DNA of 64,000 nt from Aquilaria yunnanensis (taxonomy: Eukaryota > Streptophyta > Magnoliopsida > Malvales > Thymelaeaceae): NCBI GenBank assembly GCA_039654915.1, contig CM077600.1, positions 34,419,992 to 34,483,991 of the forward strand. Direction: 5' to 3'. The first letter of the stretch is position 1. Every line of letters begins with the position of its first letter. The notes under the pieces are model-generated. The model saw nothing but the letters and a program-made list of their open reading frames with translations. It had not been told where the DNA came from and searched no databases. Positions 1-13,567 of the stretch are shown here, piece after piece. Position numbers and translations under genes: made by a program.

Positions 1-515
1 AATTTTGAAATTTCTAGAACATTAATATTAGCCAATTTAAATTAAGGTTTCAGAAATTTTTATCAGACATTGTAAGCTATAAAGAAATGAGGGTATAAGG
101 TCTAGATTTTTTAAAATAGATGAGACAAAGTTTAAGTTAAACCAAATCACATGAGAGTTTTTGTAATTTTTTTACTAAAGTTTTTGATTTGCGTAAAACA
201 TTTAAAAATGATAAAATCCACCAAAGTCCCTCATTAATTTTATAATTTATAAATAAATACTTAACTTTAAACCTTCTACAATTTTATATCATATTAACTA
301 CTACTAATAAATAATTTAAAAAAATCTACGGGGCAGGCACTCCCTGTCCCTGCATGGCACCATCCTTGACAACAAGAGTATTTAAATAAGAACTCTAGGA
401 CTCCACAACACGACGGGATTGAGGGTTATTCGTATTAGAATATTTGCCCCTTCTCATCTTCTTTTGACAGTCACATATATGAAACTGGTGTGAAGACTAA
501 AAGAGAAAAAAATTA
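1..515. other. intergenic, no gene seen
   Basis: This is AT-rich sequence with no convincing open frame on either strand. I see no RNA gene or clear transposon end before the MITE that starts near 516. Confidence 0.6.
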
Positions 516-803
516 CTCCCCTGCCTCAATTTAGATTAAACGTAATTTTTTTTTTTAATGTCCCAAAAAAGTTAAAACATTTCCTCCTTTAAAAAAGTTT
601 AAATAATTAAATTATCCTTTTACACAAAATCCAATAAAAACTCTGTTTTTAATTTTCACTTAATCTCTCACTGCACAAAAGTTGAAAAAAAAAAATTTTT
701 AATCATTATTTAAACTTTCACTACAAAAAAGAATAATATAAATTACATAAACCTAAATCTCCGTACCTAGAGAAACATTTCAAATAAATTGAGACGGAGG
801 GAA
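516..803. mobile_element. Stowaway-like MITE
   Basis: The ends are imperfect inverted repeats. The left end reads ACTCCCCTGCCTCAATTTAG and the reverse complement of the right end reads TTCCCTCCGTCTCAATTTAT. Both sides are flanked by the dinucleotide TA. A CTCCCTCCGT-type end with a TA target site is typical of Stowaway (Tc1/mariner-derived) MITEs in plants. The interior is AT-rich and non-coding, and the length is near 290 bp. The exact ends are uncertain by a few bases. Confidence 0.6.
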
Positions 804-1405
804 TATGTTACTTTTATTTTTATCATTCACTTTTTAAATGTAAATCAAGAAATGTGAAAAAAATGATATTTATAATTTGAATATTAATATGATAAATGAA
901 TTTATCAAACATAAAAATATTGTAAAGATTTGGAATGGTGTAAAATAATACAGTTGTTCTAAAAATATATCCTGTACAGAGGTAGAAGCATTTTCCAGAA
1001 ACAGAACATCACCTGACCTAGAGCAGGCTGAACTCGAATGCTTCCGGACTACGGAAACTGATTTTCTTCTAATGCACAAAAAACGGGGTTACAGCACAGA
1101 AGAATATTCTCTCTCATGAAAATACAATACAACGCCTATGTGTTGTTAGCTTTGTATCGGTAAATAAACGCATTTGAGTAGAACCGCAATAACAAACAGC
1201 ACAGGTAGCATAGCAATCCAGACTTCCCCCATATCCACAGCCAACCCAAGGTCCCCAAAATGATAAGGTACGTGATTCCAGATTGCAGACGTGTGTATAC
1301 GCTGTAACTTCTTGCTCTCATTCCCTTCACAGCAAAATTCAACTCTTGGAACAGAAAGCTGAATCTAATTTGGAAGCATCCCAATCCAAGCCTTTTCCGT
1401 CCATC

Positions 1406-4400
1406 TCACTTTGTTCTCACCTTTTTGGGTCTTGGTTTATAAGTTTTATTACCTTCTCTACCATTTTTGCCAATGCCTGCTTGCTCCATCTTCCTCTTCC
1501 CAATACTTTTCTGTCCTTTACTCGAGCTCTTGTTGTTCCATCTTGCATCTGTATGTAACCTCCTCTTGTGAAAGTTTCCTCCCTCAACTTGATCCAGCTG
1601 ACCCTTCACTGATTTTTTTGAGTACCGCCCACTTTTCCTAGATTTTAGTCCGGCAGCACCAGCAACAGATTCATGAGGATTGCTAGATTTCGGCAGACCC
1701 ACTCCGTCTTTCTTCTCTCTCTTTCTCTTTCTCTGTTCAGATTCATTTCTCTTACTTTGAATATCCGGTTCCTGATGCTTTGACCTGCACACATTTTCCA
1801 CTCACCATTAATAGATAAGATTTATAATCAGAAGCAGGAACATCAAGAAAAGCAGGACCAGTTTCAAGAGATCTGACCCCTGATCTGATGAATCTGCAAT
1901 CATTGTTTCTAAATCATTTGTCTCAGTTCCTTTAGAACTCGTTTTGCCCCGTCGATTCTGGAATAAGCATGTAACAGCTATCACTTAATAGAAGAGAATT
2001 CAACATATACAAACAAGCATACAAACTTGTAACGAATTAACAAAACAAAAAGCGCAATTTAGATACAAGAAGATGGAACAACATTCGCAGAAGTCGTTCT
2101 TATTTGGTGGAAGATAATTTTTTACTTTCCTCCTTCAATGTCATACCTTTTTACATACAAGACCATGTACATCCAAGGAAAGTCAAGACTAGAATGTAAG
2201 TATTGAAAGTGCTTTTTCATGGGCATCAATAGTTAGAGTCAATTCTTGCTATAACCTTCATTACTCCTGTTTTCCAGCTTCACTAATAGCCCAGAACAAG
2301 TTCTCTCCCTCTTTCTCAGATAAGAGAACAGGTTACATTTTCCACAAGTGAAACTACAGACGTCCTAAGTGGTCCATGTTTGAAAGTAGGTACCTCAATA
2401 ACCTTATTGATGAAGCCCTTATATCTCTCTGGAGTAACCAGTTTGATCGCAGGAGGCCCACATTTCCTCATCATGATCTCCAAAATGATTGTTACCTGCG
2501 AATACAAGCAAAATGTGCTACATGAGAAACCTTTTAACTCAAGATAAGCAAATAATCATAAATTCAACACATGATATGAAATCATTAGAAGCTTTCATTA
2601 GATTGCAGTACCTTTGATCTGAAATGATTTCTTGACACAGATGAAAATGGAATAACTCCACGGATAACATCCGGAAGAAGACCGTTCAGCTCATCAGCTT
2701 GTAAAGAAGACACCAGAACCTTAACAAAGCCCAAGACTGCCTATTTTCAAGGTAATGACACATTAGTTTCAGAAGCAAAGAATAAGCTCACACAAGAAAT
2801 AAAACACGCAATCTGCAATGAAACTCACTTTAATTACTTCCACAGAATTGCTTTGCAGCAGGGATAAAAGAGAGGAAACAAGATCAGGTTTTGAAAGAGA
2901 AATCTCCGGATCGTTGTGTATGAGTACGGATAGTGCTGATATTGCTCCACTCTTTATGTGTGGAGATGAGCCAGAGAGATAACCCATGATCTGAATATCA
3001 TTTAACATTGTCATAAATAATTGCCAGGTAGCAGCTAATGAGAGAGAGAGAGAGAGAGAGAGTTAGAGCATGTTAAATACTGAAACACTACCCAATCAAC
3101 CTTTGGCCGTAAAGATATGTAGACCTTACCATACTGATGAACTTGTCAGGTAGAGACTCAGGAACAGAATCCGAAAGGCTCCGCAAGCTGGAATTCATTT
3201 TAAGCAATATATTATAAGCTGCTTTCCTGTGTTCTTCCTTTCCCTACATATATTCAAACCAGAAATGGCATAAGTAATGGCCACATTTTATAATAATAAT
3301 AATGAGAAGAACAAGAAGACGAAAAAGAACAACAACAGCAGCAGCAACAATAGCAACTAACAAATTTGAACTTCTTAAAGCAGTCCTTACATCTTTCAGT
3401 GTGAGTATGATCTCATTCAGAATAAGAAAAGGCCTCAAGCTTTCCTCCTCCAATCTTGTCTGCACTAACTTTTTAGCATTTAAGTGAAACTCAGAAAAAA
3501 GAAGAAGAAGAAGAAGAAGAAGAAGAAGATCAAAATCTATATCAGAAACACATCTATAGAAGCTTTTATTCATTTGTTCAAAGTCATAAGTTCTTAAAAC
3601 CGATATACATATAAATATGATAACTTAGCCTCATAGTTCCAGTGACTCCTCAATCGCTGGCCAAAGCAGAATACTAGATCAAATCTCCACCTCAAACCTA
3701 CCATCAAAACCAATGTTTCAAGATCTAGGACAGGAGATTAACTGTGCCCTTCTTCTGGAAATTTCTATAAGCACCACCATATGCTTCCGTCAGAAGAACT
3801 TGATTAGGGTTTTATAAGAACTTTATTAGGAACTTAGCCTCATAATTCCAGTGACTCCTCAATCAATGGCCAAAGCAGAACACTAGACTGAATCTCCACT
3901 TCAAACTTCGCACTAAACCCAATGCTTCCAGATCTAGCAAGGGAGATTAACTGTGTCCTTCCCCTGGAAATTTCTATAAGCACCAACATATGTTTCCATC
4001 AGAATAACTTGATTAGGATTTCATAAGATCGCTTCCTCACAGGAATGCCAAAGATACTCCACCCCATCCCTCTTTGAAATTCAGAATAAATTTTACCCTC
4101 TTAAAACTAGGTCAGAGGCATCCATTCATCAATAACAAAGATCCTCACCAGGACAAAAACATACATGTTGCCCTGGTTACATGGTTAATATCCGAAAATT
4201 TGACATCAGATGAGTCGCCTTTTCAATAAAATTAGCTGACTGCCAACCTTCAGAATCAGCAGGAACCAAGCCAAATCCTTTAGTTTCATGTCCCACTATA
4301 AGATATACATGTTCCCATTCTTCTCTCCAAAAATTAGGTAACCAATAAAATTTGGGGTTCAGGGACTTCATATGTAATCTTACATTCAGCAATCCTACAG

Positions 4401-7400
4401 GAACTAATCCCTCCAATTGGTGGCAGTAGAAAAAGATTAAAATTAATTTCAAGGGATATGATCAGAACAAGAGATTGTTCACCAAGAATCACTATAAGCG
4501 ACACATTTATACTAAAGTGTGAAAAATGAAAAGAATAGAGCATCTGAATACAAGAAAAATTTTTCGGGATGAGCCTAACCTTTAAAGCATAAACCATTAG
4601 TCTGTTGAAGCATTCAAATCTGTTTCTAAGTGCTTCAATGTGTACAGGAGGCTTGAGGCTGAGTAATAGTTCAATCAGCTCCACAAATCTAGTAGAAACA
4701 AACCATGCATGTTTCTGCACCAGAATATAAAAAGAAGCACAGAAAATCGCCTTCAAAAGAATTTTTGTGATAAGTGATCATGAAAAAAAGAAGGAAAAAG
4801 ATGGAAAAACATACCTCTAAAATTCTTCTCAAAGCAATATAGGCTTCATTATGATGTACATCATCAGCGGCCTAAAATTGTAAAAAGAAGTCGCACTGTG
4901 TTAGCCATTTATGAAGAGACTTAAAACCAGTACAAGTTGGAGAACAGATGTTCAGAAAATTCCAAACTCCTACCTGTAAAGTTTGCTGGATTAAATTATA
5001 AATAAGGTCAATAAGATCTTCGCTTGCTCCCTCAATCAGAGAAGATGCAAGGGCCAGTATTGTGCCTCTACAGAAATAACAAAGAAGCATCAAACTACTA
5101 CAACTACTACACATAACAAAATAATTCAATTCCTTCTACAAACATCTGGTACACAATATGAGGTTATCAATGTCTCTTACTTATCTAAATAATATGTTGC
5201 ATCTTTTGCCAACACTGCTGAACTAACCCTACGACATACCTCTCTAGATCTTTCTCTTTGGTACCAGGGTTGCCTTGTTCCTCTGTCAACTCTTGGGTAT
5301 CACTATGCCTACCCTGCGTTTCCTCAGTAGTTCCATAATTGCTGGACTGCAACTTCTCAAGGATGGAAATATAAGCTTTTTTGGTGATTGAAGAATCAGA
5401 TACAGAAGCCAAGCATCCTATGGCATCCTGGAAATATTAGATCATAATATATAAGGTGTTAAACAGCAGCTGATGTGATTCACTGTTTCACAAAATAATG
5501 AAGTAAATCTAAACCTATGGGTATGAATCCAGCCACTTTAACTATCTCCTGCCATAATCAGAAGTATTTGTACAAACCAGTCCTTGACAGTTTTGAAAGC
5601 CAATCCAAAGGATTAACTATCACATGCACTACCGATCAAATTTTAAGATGTCACAACCACCTGCTTTACTCGTAATTTCCCCAGTGAAATTTCAAAGAAA
5701 ATAAGTTTACTTTCATATCAGCAAATGGTTATAATGAACTAGCTTGCGAAGTCTAAAACCTTCAGAGCTAAATGAAGTTTTGACAGTTCATTTGAGATAT
5801 TACAATCATGAAGAGCACTAATGGAGCTCCTAGATGCCAAAATCCATGGAATTGTAAAAAGTTGAATGTGTACTTGATAAATAAGCGGCCTGCAGTAGAA
5901 TGCAGCCCATGTGCTGAAATGCAGCATGCTCTAGAATTCCAAACAATTTTCCAACACTGTGCGCATCCTGCACACTAATTTGTCAAATGCACCCATTGGA
6001 GTCCAAACTTCCACTACCCACATGCAAAAGAATAGTTCTTATTTAAGTCACACAATTAAAATGCAATTCAAACTTCAAACACGAGAAGCAGCTGGAAGAA
6101 TGACAGTTGAGAAACCTTAAGATATGGGTTCCCTTGTTGACTTGAATCAATATAAACATCCATCAAAGCCTGAAGCAACTCAGCAGAGCATGCCGCCATA
6201 GCCTCGATGTTTCTGTTCGCAATTTTCTTTGAATAAGGAGGTAACTTTAGAAAGTCTGCCATAGAATTTTTCACGGCAAAGGTGTTTGACTCACCATGAT
6301 CATTTTCAGAACCAAGTGCACTCTTGTTTTGATTCACAAGCATCTGAAAAGGCAAAAGAAAAAATGCATCAAACAGGAAACATTTTAGGACAATCATGAT
6401 AATATTTTTTCATATTTTGTGGAAACAGAAAATAGTCATGCATTGAAGAAAAAGTAAACAAAATACCTGCAAAGCAACAGCAATATCCTGATGCATAAAA
6501 GAGTGCTTATTAAGGAAATCAACTAAAAGTTTGGCCAAAGCACCAAACTTCTTGTGTGTGTCAGTAGGATAGCGACAAAATCCAGGCAGAAGCCCCCAGA
6601 GCTCATGAGCATGAGCCAGCAAATCTTGATTACTTCCACGCCTCTTAGCTAAATAAAAATAAAAGAAGCAACAAGAATATAAAGTATAAAAATATAAATA
6701 AAAACATAAAGAGAGATTCTAATAACTTATTGGAAAGCTAAGAATCAAAATCTCTACGCAATTATAAACAAAAGAAAATCAGCTGAAGGCCTATGTAGAT
6801 TACTTAATAAGCAAATAATGTTGCCTAAACAGCAATGAGAAAATTTATAAGAAACTAATGACATGGCACAACAAATCAAGAAACTCATAATGCAAGTTGA
6901 TAGCCAATTGCAGCAGATTTATTAGCAGGTTGAAAAGGGAACTTCCAAAGCAAACAAAGGAAGCATTAGAAGGCTTATGTTTAGGAATGTGCAATGGCAG
7001 ACTACAAATAGAAGATGCAAACAAAAACACCAACAAATAAAGCCCAGGCTAAATAACCCAATTTATATCACAGAGAAAGTGTAAACTGGATACATTACAA
7101 AGTACTTTTATATGAGGCAAAGCACAGATAACCGAGCATCCAAAGCAAAATGCAAAGGCCAATCAGACCCAATCTCAAATCCAATAAATAGATCCACATT
7201 CAAAGTCAAAAGTTGCAGCTCAAGAATGTGGCATCTTAAACATCAATCCTTGGTCTAGGAAGAGCACAACAAAAAAAATAGGAAGTGCAACCCCCAGAAA
7301 CTTCAGAAAAATAAGTGCAATGTTCCTATAGCAGCAGAGAGAGTATACCTTTACGACTTGCCTGCCGAAATGATTTTCCAAGTGGCACGATATGATCCAT

Positions 7401-10400
7401 GTAAAATCCTAGTGGTGCTCCAACAACATAATCTTTTAATATGGGTGACAGCCAGACATTATGACATATGAAGTCATTTTCTTGGATGGAGATAGGTAAA
7501 ATTGTCAAAATCTTCTCCACACCAATGGCAAATACTGCAGACCCAATACATTCTTCAAGCTGCACATCACAAAAATTAGACAATTGATGTTTATTGTGTA
7601 CTGCCCACTAAAGGAGGTTAATCTACAGCTTCAAGCAAGGCTTAGCATGAAATAGTGTTGACCACAGATTAAACTTTAGTAGAAGCCTAACTTAATGAAT
7701 GCTTCAATTTTTACGTGAAAATGTCCAAAAGGTGAACTCCAATGAATGCACCATGAGCTAAAACCAAATGATCATACTAATAAACTGAATTCTCTGCGTG
7801 CAACATGGTAGTAGTATGAAGACACTCAAATTCTTGCATTGTTTTTGAAATCCTCACAAGAACTTTTATTTTTCTTATTAAGCCCGCTTAACAATCACCA
7901 ATTTTAACCAGGGGTTGAAGCTTAGGTGTTCCATCTTCAGCAACTCTTTATGGCCAAATGCAATGAAAGAGTTAATATCATAGAAGGAAGAAAACCAAAT
8001 TCAATTTGTTTCAGAACAGAATCAAGGGTAAACAAATGCAGGATGAAAAGCGAAATATACAATAGACTTGCCAATCTTAGCTTTAGAGTCACTGACTGAC
8101 CCAGTGTGATAATTTTCAAAAGTAAATAGCATTCATCATTTCAATTTAACTTCCCAAGGGAATCATTTTCATGAAATATATTGCATTTCTAACCAAGTGT
8201 AAAACTAACTTAACTTTGACTTACCATAAGTATAGGATTCATTCTGAATTAACACCAATCTAGTGAATTTGATTTTAAAACCAAATGAGTTTGAACTCTA
8301 AATTCGAATTGAAAGCTTTACAAGAATTGAATTAAAAAATGAATGTAGAGAACTGAATATCAAAAAATATTTGTTCACCGAATTCATCATAATCACCCTT
8401 ATGGAAATCTAATAGGAAACTTATTGAAGCAGTCTGCTAACCTAAGCTCTAGAGCTTCTTCAGAATTGGTGGTCACAGAGAAATTATTTGGAATGGAACA
8501 TATTCTGTTTGGAATCAAAATATTAAGAGTAAAATCATTGACACTTACGTGGCTTTCATGAGGCATCTCCCCACTGGCAGAAGCCATCAACTTAGCAAGT
8601 TTAAGCAAAATGCTTTGCATAAAGTTGTATGATGTCTTTCCTACAAAAGTAAGGCATAATAATAACAGGAACTCTTGCAAAAAAATAAAAATAAAAATAA
8701 AAAAATTAGGGCAATAAACAGCAGCTTATGAAAAACTATAACACATCCTCATTTGTATTTTAATCATCATATATTCAGCTTGAAAACATAATTGCAAATC
8801 ATTTGGAACTTTAATTCTGTAGAGTACAAAGAAACATCAAAACAGAAGCACAAGGTGGATGTCGCTTGGCTCCGAAGAACAAGGGGAACATGATGATCAA
8901 GTCAAATAAAATGATAATATTGTGTTCATGAAGCACCCTGCCATTGCTCTCTGGGGTAAAAAAGGTTAAGTCTAAGTCATGCTAGTCTTATCAGGACTCA
9001 GAGATCAAACAAAGTGGCCCTTTCAAATCACAATTGCTAGGTTTATATGAGGAAACTTCGCTTAAGCATTGCCCAAAGACTAACTCTCTTTTGGGCAAAT
9101 ATGACGTAATCCTCAAGGACAACCAGCCAGGCAACACTCCACCAACTCCGGGAGGTCAGAGAAAGTGGCCCTTTCAAATCACAATTATTAGGTCTATGAG
9201 GGAACTTTGCCAATGTATTGCCCAAGACTAACTCTCACTCTCTTTTGCAAAACTATGATCTAATCCTCAAGGACAACCAGACAGGCAACACTCAAAAAAA
9301 TGATTCCACATACTGCTGAATATTCATAAAGAGATACAATATCACACATAAAACAAACCTGAAACATCTCCATACATTTCCTTTTCTACTACACCAACCA
9401 TTATCCAACTTGAGTTATGAGGGTATGAATGTTTTTTGCTTTTTTGAAAAAATAAGAAGGAAAAGAAGGGGTTAAATGTCTCATCGATTTGCTGGATTAT
9501 GGATCGATTTAACATTCTAATTCCATGCATAGACATAACTTCTAATCATTTTTTCCCAAGTTGTACAAGGAGAAAACTTCTTATACGTTTCTTGAGAGAG
9601 AAGGGGAGGGTTATTCAATTCCGTCTATTTCTACTTATTGAACATAGCAAAAATAAGATTTAGGGAAGTGAATAAACTTCAACATTATCAAACACGGTAA
9701 CAACCTGCTAGGTGAAGGAATTATAGAAAGTGAACCAAATAAACAATCAATAACACATACCAAGTTTCAGGAACAATACAGAAATGACTGCCAAAAGATA
9801 TTTGTTTGGAATTCCGTCACACAAATCAAGAACATGTTCAAAGTTGGCACATATAGCTTGGACTGCATTTGATCCCTCATTTACGTGGCTGCCCTCACCA
9901 AGTGACTGATTTTCACCGATTGATAAAGCCACTGGATCTACATGGTGACTAATTAACTCTTTCAAAATGACTGAACCATGGGAGGCCACACTATCCTTCG
10001 ACATCAAAAGCCCTGGACCAGTTAGAAGATTAAAAAAGTCCATGAATGTCACTTTCCAAGAAGGGAGGAAAACAAAAGTAAAGGAAATTATGTACTGTAC
10101 TAACAGCAGAGGCAGAACTTTTAAAAATGTGGTAACCTATCTATCAGAAAAAAAAATGTGCACCCTACTCAGCAATTACATAGCAAATTGGCTTTCACAC
10201 CTTCAGGTTTTGGCAATAGCTACTTTTGTTAAATGATAACAGTGAACAATAAGACTTAATATTTTTGTTACCTTCCAAACATTTTCACTATCTGGGTTGG
10301 ATGACTAGCTTTCCTATTGTCCCTTTTAATATATTCATTTCATTTTTTTTTATAGGAATGCACAAATCAGTACAAAAATAAAGCACCAAGGGGTGTGCCG

Positions 10401-13147
10401 ACCTATTTACAAAAACAATGTATGAAAGAATAACTCCATCAAATTCAAAACTCGTATATCTTTATGTTGGAGTTTTCCTGTCACCCAAAATCTTTGAGAA
10501 CCAAACAATCTTGAATTGTCTTTGATATCAAAAAGCTCTATACTCCTCTCGCTCCAAACTAGCAATAAGAAATTGCAAGAGGAATCGAGGAGATGGTCTT
10601 TTGTTGCCTTTTCCAGCTCTAAACTCATGCCGAGCCCAGATTTCCTTTTGAACTGCTCCTGCTTGCACTCAATCACTGGTGCTTCTTGTAAAATGTTATA
10701 TCTCAAAACTTAAAGCTTAGGAGATAAAGATTTTGAGAATCTTTAAGTTCTAAGTCAGTATCTCACAATCGAGGCATTTCTTGTAAATATTAAATCTCAG
10801 ACCATGTCTTCTCTGTCTAATTGAAAACAATCAGCCACCAAAGGATCCTTATTACATGCACATGCAGCAGAAACCAAACCACACAATTGCACTTAGAGAT
10901 GCTTGTCTCCACATGTGTCATGCCGAAAGAACAACCCAATGCAGATCCAACCATTGAGATCAACATCACATCTAGCCCCCGTAAGTCTCTTCCAAAGAAA
11001 AGAACACTCCACCATAAATCTCCATAGTCATTTCCCAAGTAGGACAGACGATGCATCTTGGATTGACATATAGCACAACATGTTGATAAAAGATCTGAAA
11101 AGCTTTGATTCCTGAGCAACCTCTTTCAAGCAGCTGTTTCAAAACTTACAGATAGATGAATGGTAGCCACTAACCAAAGGGTATGCCCTAAGTCACTTTT
11201 CCAACTGTAAACAAAATAGAAAAGTAGTTTGTGTTGGCCTGAACATTAGAACCAATATCTAATCCACTAAGTACTTGGGATGCCCTTGATTTGGTAAACA
11301 ACAAGAACTCACTGTTCTGCATAACAGAAAAACAAGGAAATATGGGCCTATAACATAGGTACTTTCTTGTTTCTTCAACAAATTTTTGTTTGAACAGCTC
11401 TACCTGGAAGGGAGCCCTGTCCGAAATTCTCAAAGTCCAAGGTTGAGACAGATCTTTGAGGGGGTCTGGACATAGTTTTCAACCAGCAACAAATGTGACT
11501 CAGTTAGAATCATTGCCCCAAGAACATGATACTAGGCATTTTCATAATGAATAAGAGTTTATGTCTAGGTTTAGGGTAAGCAGAAATTTAGATAAATTAA
11601 ATTATTAAATCAAATTCATTATTTTATGGGATTAATTAGTTGGTACTGAATTCAGCAGCTTAGAGCAAGGATCAATTAAAACTTTTTAAGGTATTCTACA
11701 AATTACCTATTAGCAGGCTTCATTATGAGTTTTATACCATTTTTTACTTCTCCGAACATCCTATTTAAAGGAAATAGCACTAGGAAAACTGTAAAAAGTA
11801 CTCACCAGAAATAAAAGTAATATTAACAATATTAAATTTTAAATGTCAATATCACTAACATATAGATTAATTGTAAGATCAGGATTGTCATACCTGATAA
11901 AGAAGCGGAAACAATGGGTATATTCTTTATCCAAGAGTTTGATTTTCCAGAGCGAAGCTTGTCCAGACATCTTACCATCAATGTTGAAGCAAACACGACA
12001 GCCTCAACAGGAAATTGCCTCCCCAAGGAGACATAGGTGGACAGGGAGAGGATAATATTCTCTATATCTGGAAGAAAAGCTTGAACATTTGGATTGCCGA
12101 GAAAAACTTCAATAGTTTTAATAACGTTTGCTGTAAGTGGCGAGTGTTCAGAACCAATAAGCTTACATAGTTCAGATAAGGTTTTAGAACTGACTTTAGC
12201 AGACAGATAAGAAGCAGTCAGCTTAAGCAAATTTAGCATATGTAGAACCTCCAGCTGCTCGAGGTTTGACAACATCTCAATTCTATAATCATTTTCAGCA
12301 TTCACACTACTTAAATGAACTGCAGAGTCCATATACTTTTTAACCAACGAAAGCACTGATTTGCTAGCCCCATTGATAACAGTTGAGAACTGGAAAGACT
12401 TGAAAACATTCTCCAGGCACTCTTGAGAGCACCTTCTTACCTGCAACCACAGGATCTGCTATCAAACCAAAAACCATAAACAACAAACTGTTCTAACAAA
12501 ATGCTAAAATATTATCAAGTTCATATGCTGATAACCATACACACAAGAAGCAAGTTCATATGCTGATAACCATACACACAAGAAGCAAGGAAAATAAATA
12601 GATGGCTCGGTACCTTGGGACGCTTATCAACAGAAAATTTGAGAAGCTCCTGAAATCCCAACTGGACAGAATTCCAATCACCCAAATTACAGAACCCGAC
12701 AAGCAATAACCCCAAACACTTAACCGCGTTCCTTACACATGCCGCGCTTAAATCTTCCTTCTCCATCATCCCGGCGAGCACTTCTACAGCTTTATCAGCC
12801 TTCTCAGTGGCTATCCCTTGCTTCGGAAGCACTGGAATCACGATCGACAGGAATGCCAAGAGCGCTCCGGTGGCCGTTGGGTCTAGGGACTGGGAATCCT
12901 CAATGGTGGAAATGGCAGCGGCAAAGTAAGCTGGAGGGGAAAGGGGAAGGGACTCGGCGGATATGATGGATCGCATCGCCACTGCGGTAGCCAGCAGGTG
13001 GCGATGTTGCGGCGCCGAGGACTTGGAGTAGCGGTCCAACAATTGTTGGCATATGTCAGCGCCTTCTTTGAATGGCTTCTCGTTCTCCGTTTCGTTTTCG
13101 TTCTCGTTTTCTTCTGGATTTCGTGTTTTGATATTCTTCTTCGTCAT
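1406..13147 (-). CDS. RRP12: RRP12-like ribosomal RNA processing protein, 18 exons
   Basis: Model of 1184 aa. Exons in coding order: 13147-12614, 12440-11894, 10012-9761, 8640-8549, 7559-7349, 6648-6467, 6343-6116, 5427-5240, 5067-4974, 4871-4815, 4714-4580, 3459-3391, 3243-3130, 2990-2829, 2740-2612, 2495-2394, 1957-1878, 1784-1406. All phases join. The ATG at 13147 precedes an acidic/basic stretch and then DICQQLLDRY and SSAPQHRHLLATA, which are recognisable N-terminal motifs of plant RRP12-like proteins. HELWGLLPGFCRYPTDT (exon 6) belongs to the NUC173 region. The rest is helical HEAT/ARM-like repeat, and the tail (residues about 1060-1184) is Lys/Arg-rich. In yeast, Rrp12 is a karyopherin-like factor that helps 40S and 60S precursors mature and leave the nucleus. 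An in-frame ATG lies 66 nt upstream. The exon 17/18 junction (donor GTCAGA at 1877) is weak and the least certain part. The length is slightly short for the family (about 1250-1300). Confidence 0.88.
3040..3062. repeat. (GA)n microsatellite in RRP12 intron
   Basis: About eleven GA dinucleotides lie in the intron between coding exons 13 and 14 of the RRP12-like gene. A second microsatellite, (GAA)n, lies at about 3500-3529 in the neighbouring intron upstream of exon 12. The GAA tract is read as a leucine run on the minus strand, which is why a spurious Leu-rich frame appears there. Confidence 0.85.
3624..4029. repeat. tandem duplication of about 209 bp in RRP12 intron 11
   Basis: Two diverged copies run head to tail, 3624-3832 and 3833-4029. 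Both begin CTTAGCCTCATA and share GGAGATTAACTGTG and GGAAATTTCTATAAGCACCA. They differ by scattered substitutions and small indels, so the duplication is not recent. It lies wholly within the intron between coding exons 11 and 12 and makes that intron unusually long. Confidence 0.8.
9010..9292. repeat. tandem duplication of about 145 bp in RRP12 intron 3
   Basis: Two diverged copies run head to tail, about 9010-9142 and 9156-9292. Both contain AAAGTGGCCCTTTCAAATCA and CCTCAAGGACAACCAG. They are in the 1.1-kb intron between coding exons 3 and 4. Short open frames here come from the repeat and not from exons. Confidence 0.75.
10013..11893 (-). other. long intron 2 of RRP12-like gene, no exon recognised
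   Basis: This 1.88-kb stretch is between coding exons 2 and 3. Exon 2 ends in phase 1 with a GTATGA donor and exon 3 begins after a TCCAG acceptor in the same phase, giving a continuous protein (ASLSG to LLMSKDS). Open frames of about 100 codons occur near 10407-10706 and 10817-11119 on the minus strand. They match nothing I recognise and are not needed to complete the protein. Confidence 0.55.
12516..12585. repeat. perfect 35-bp tandem duplication in RRP12 intron 1
   Basis: The unit beginning CAAGTTCATATGCTGATAAC occurs twice in a row (12516-12550 and 12551-12585) with no mismatch. It is in the 173-bp intron between coding exons 1 and 2. The perfect identity implies a recent event, so it may be polymorphic. 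Confidence 0.9.
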
Positions 13148-13560
13148 GATGTTCCCTCTTTTCGCTCGGAAGTGGAGGCCTCTCAAAGGTTTATGTCGAA
13201 TACTAGCAGTCAAGCAAACAGGACTACAGGAGGGATTTAAGGGGTTTTTTTTTTTTTTGGCGTAAATACCTTCTGCTCTCCTGAATTATCACCACTATAG
13301 CTTGTTATGTCTCCTAACTATTAAAATCGAAGGACAAAATACATTTAAAGCCCCAAACTCGGTCAATCAGGACACTTTCCCCCCTAAACTTGAACTCAGG
13401 GCAGCTTAGCCCCTCAACTTGGCAAAATGGGCAATCAACCCCTTTGACCAATACGTGCAGCACGTGATCTAACTTCTGTCCATTAAAAAAATAAAAAATA
13501 CACAAAAACCATTAAAGTGCCTTATTGTTCTCTTTAACACCCTAATCTTTAGTCCCCAAC
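13148..13560. other. RRP12 upstream region and transposon-derived tract
   Basis: The 5' flank of the RRP12-like gene includes a T-run at 13247-13258. From about 13327 to 13520 come phrases such as AAAGCCCCAAACT, CCCCCTAAACTTGAAC and AGCCCCTCAACTTGGC. These resemble ends of non-autonomous DNA transposons found elsewhere in this window, but I could not pair them with a matching end. No promoter element is certain. Confidence 0.4.
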
Positions 13561-13567
13561 ACCATGG

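Noticed and set aside
1283..1641. Plus-strand open frames opposite the RRP12 C-terminal exon
   Set aside because: They are the antisense shadow of the Lys/Arg-rich last exon and have no motif of their own.
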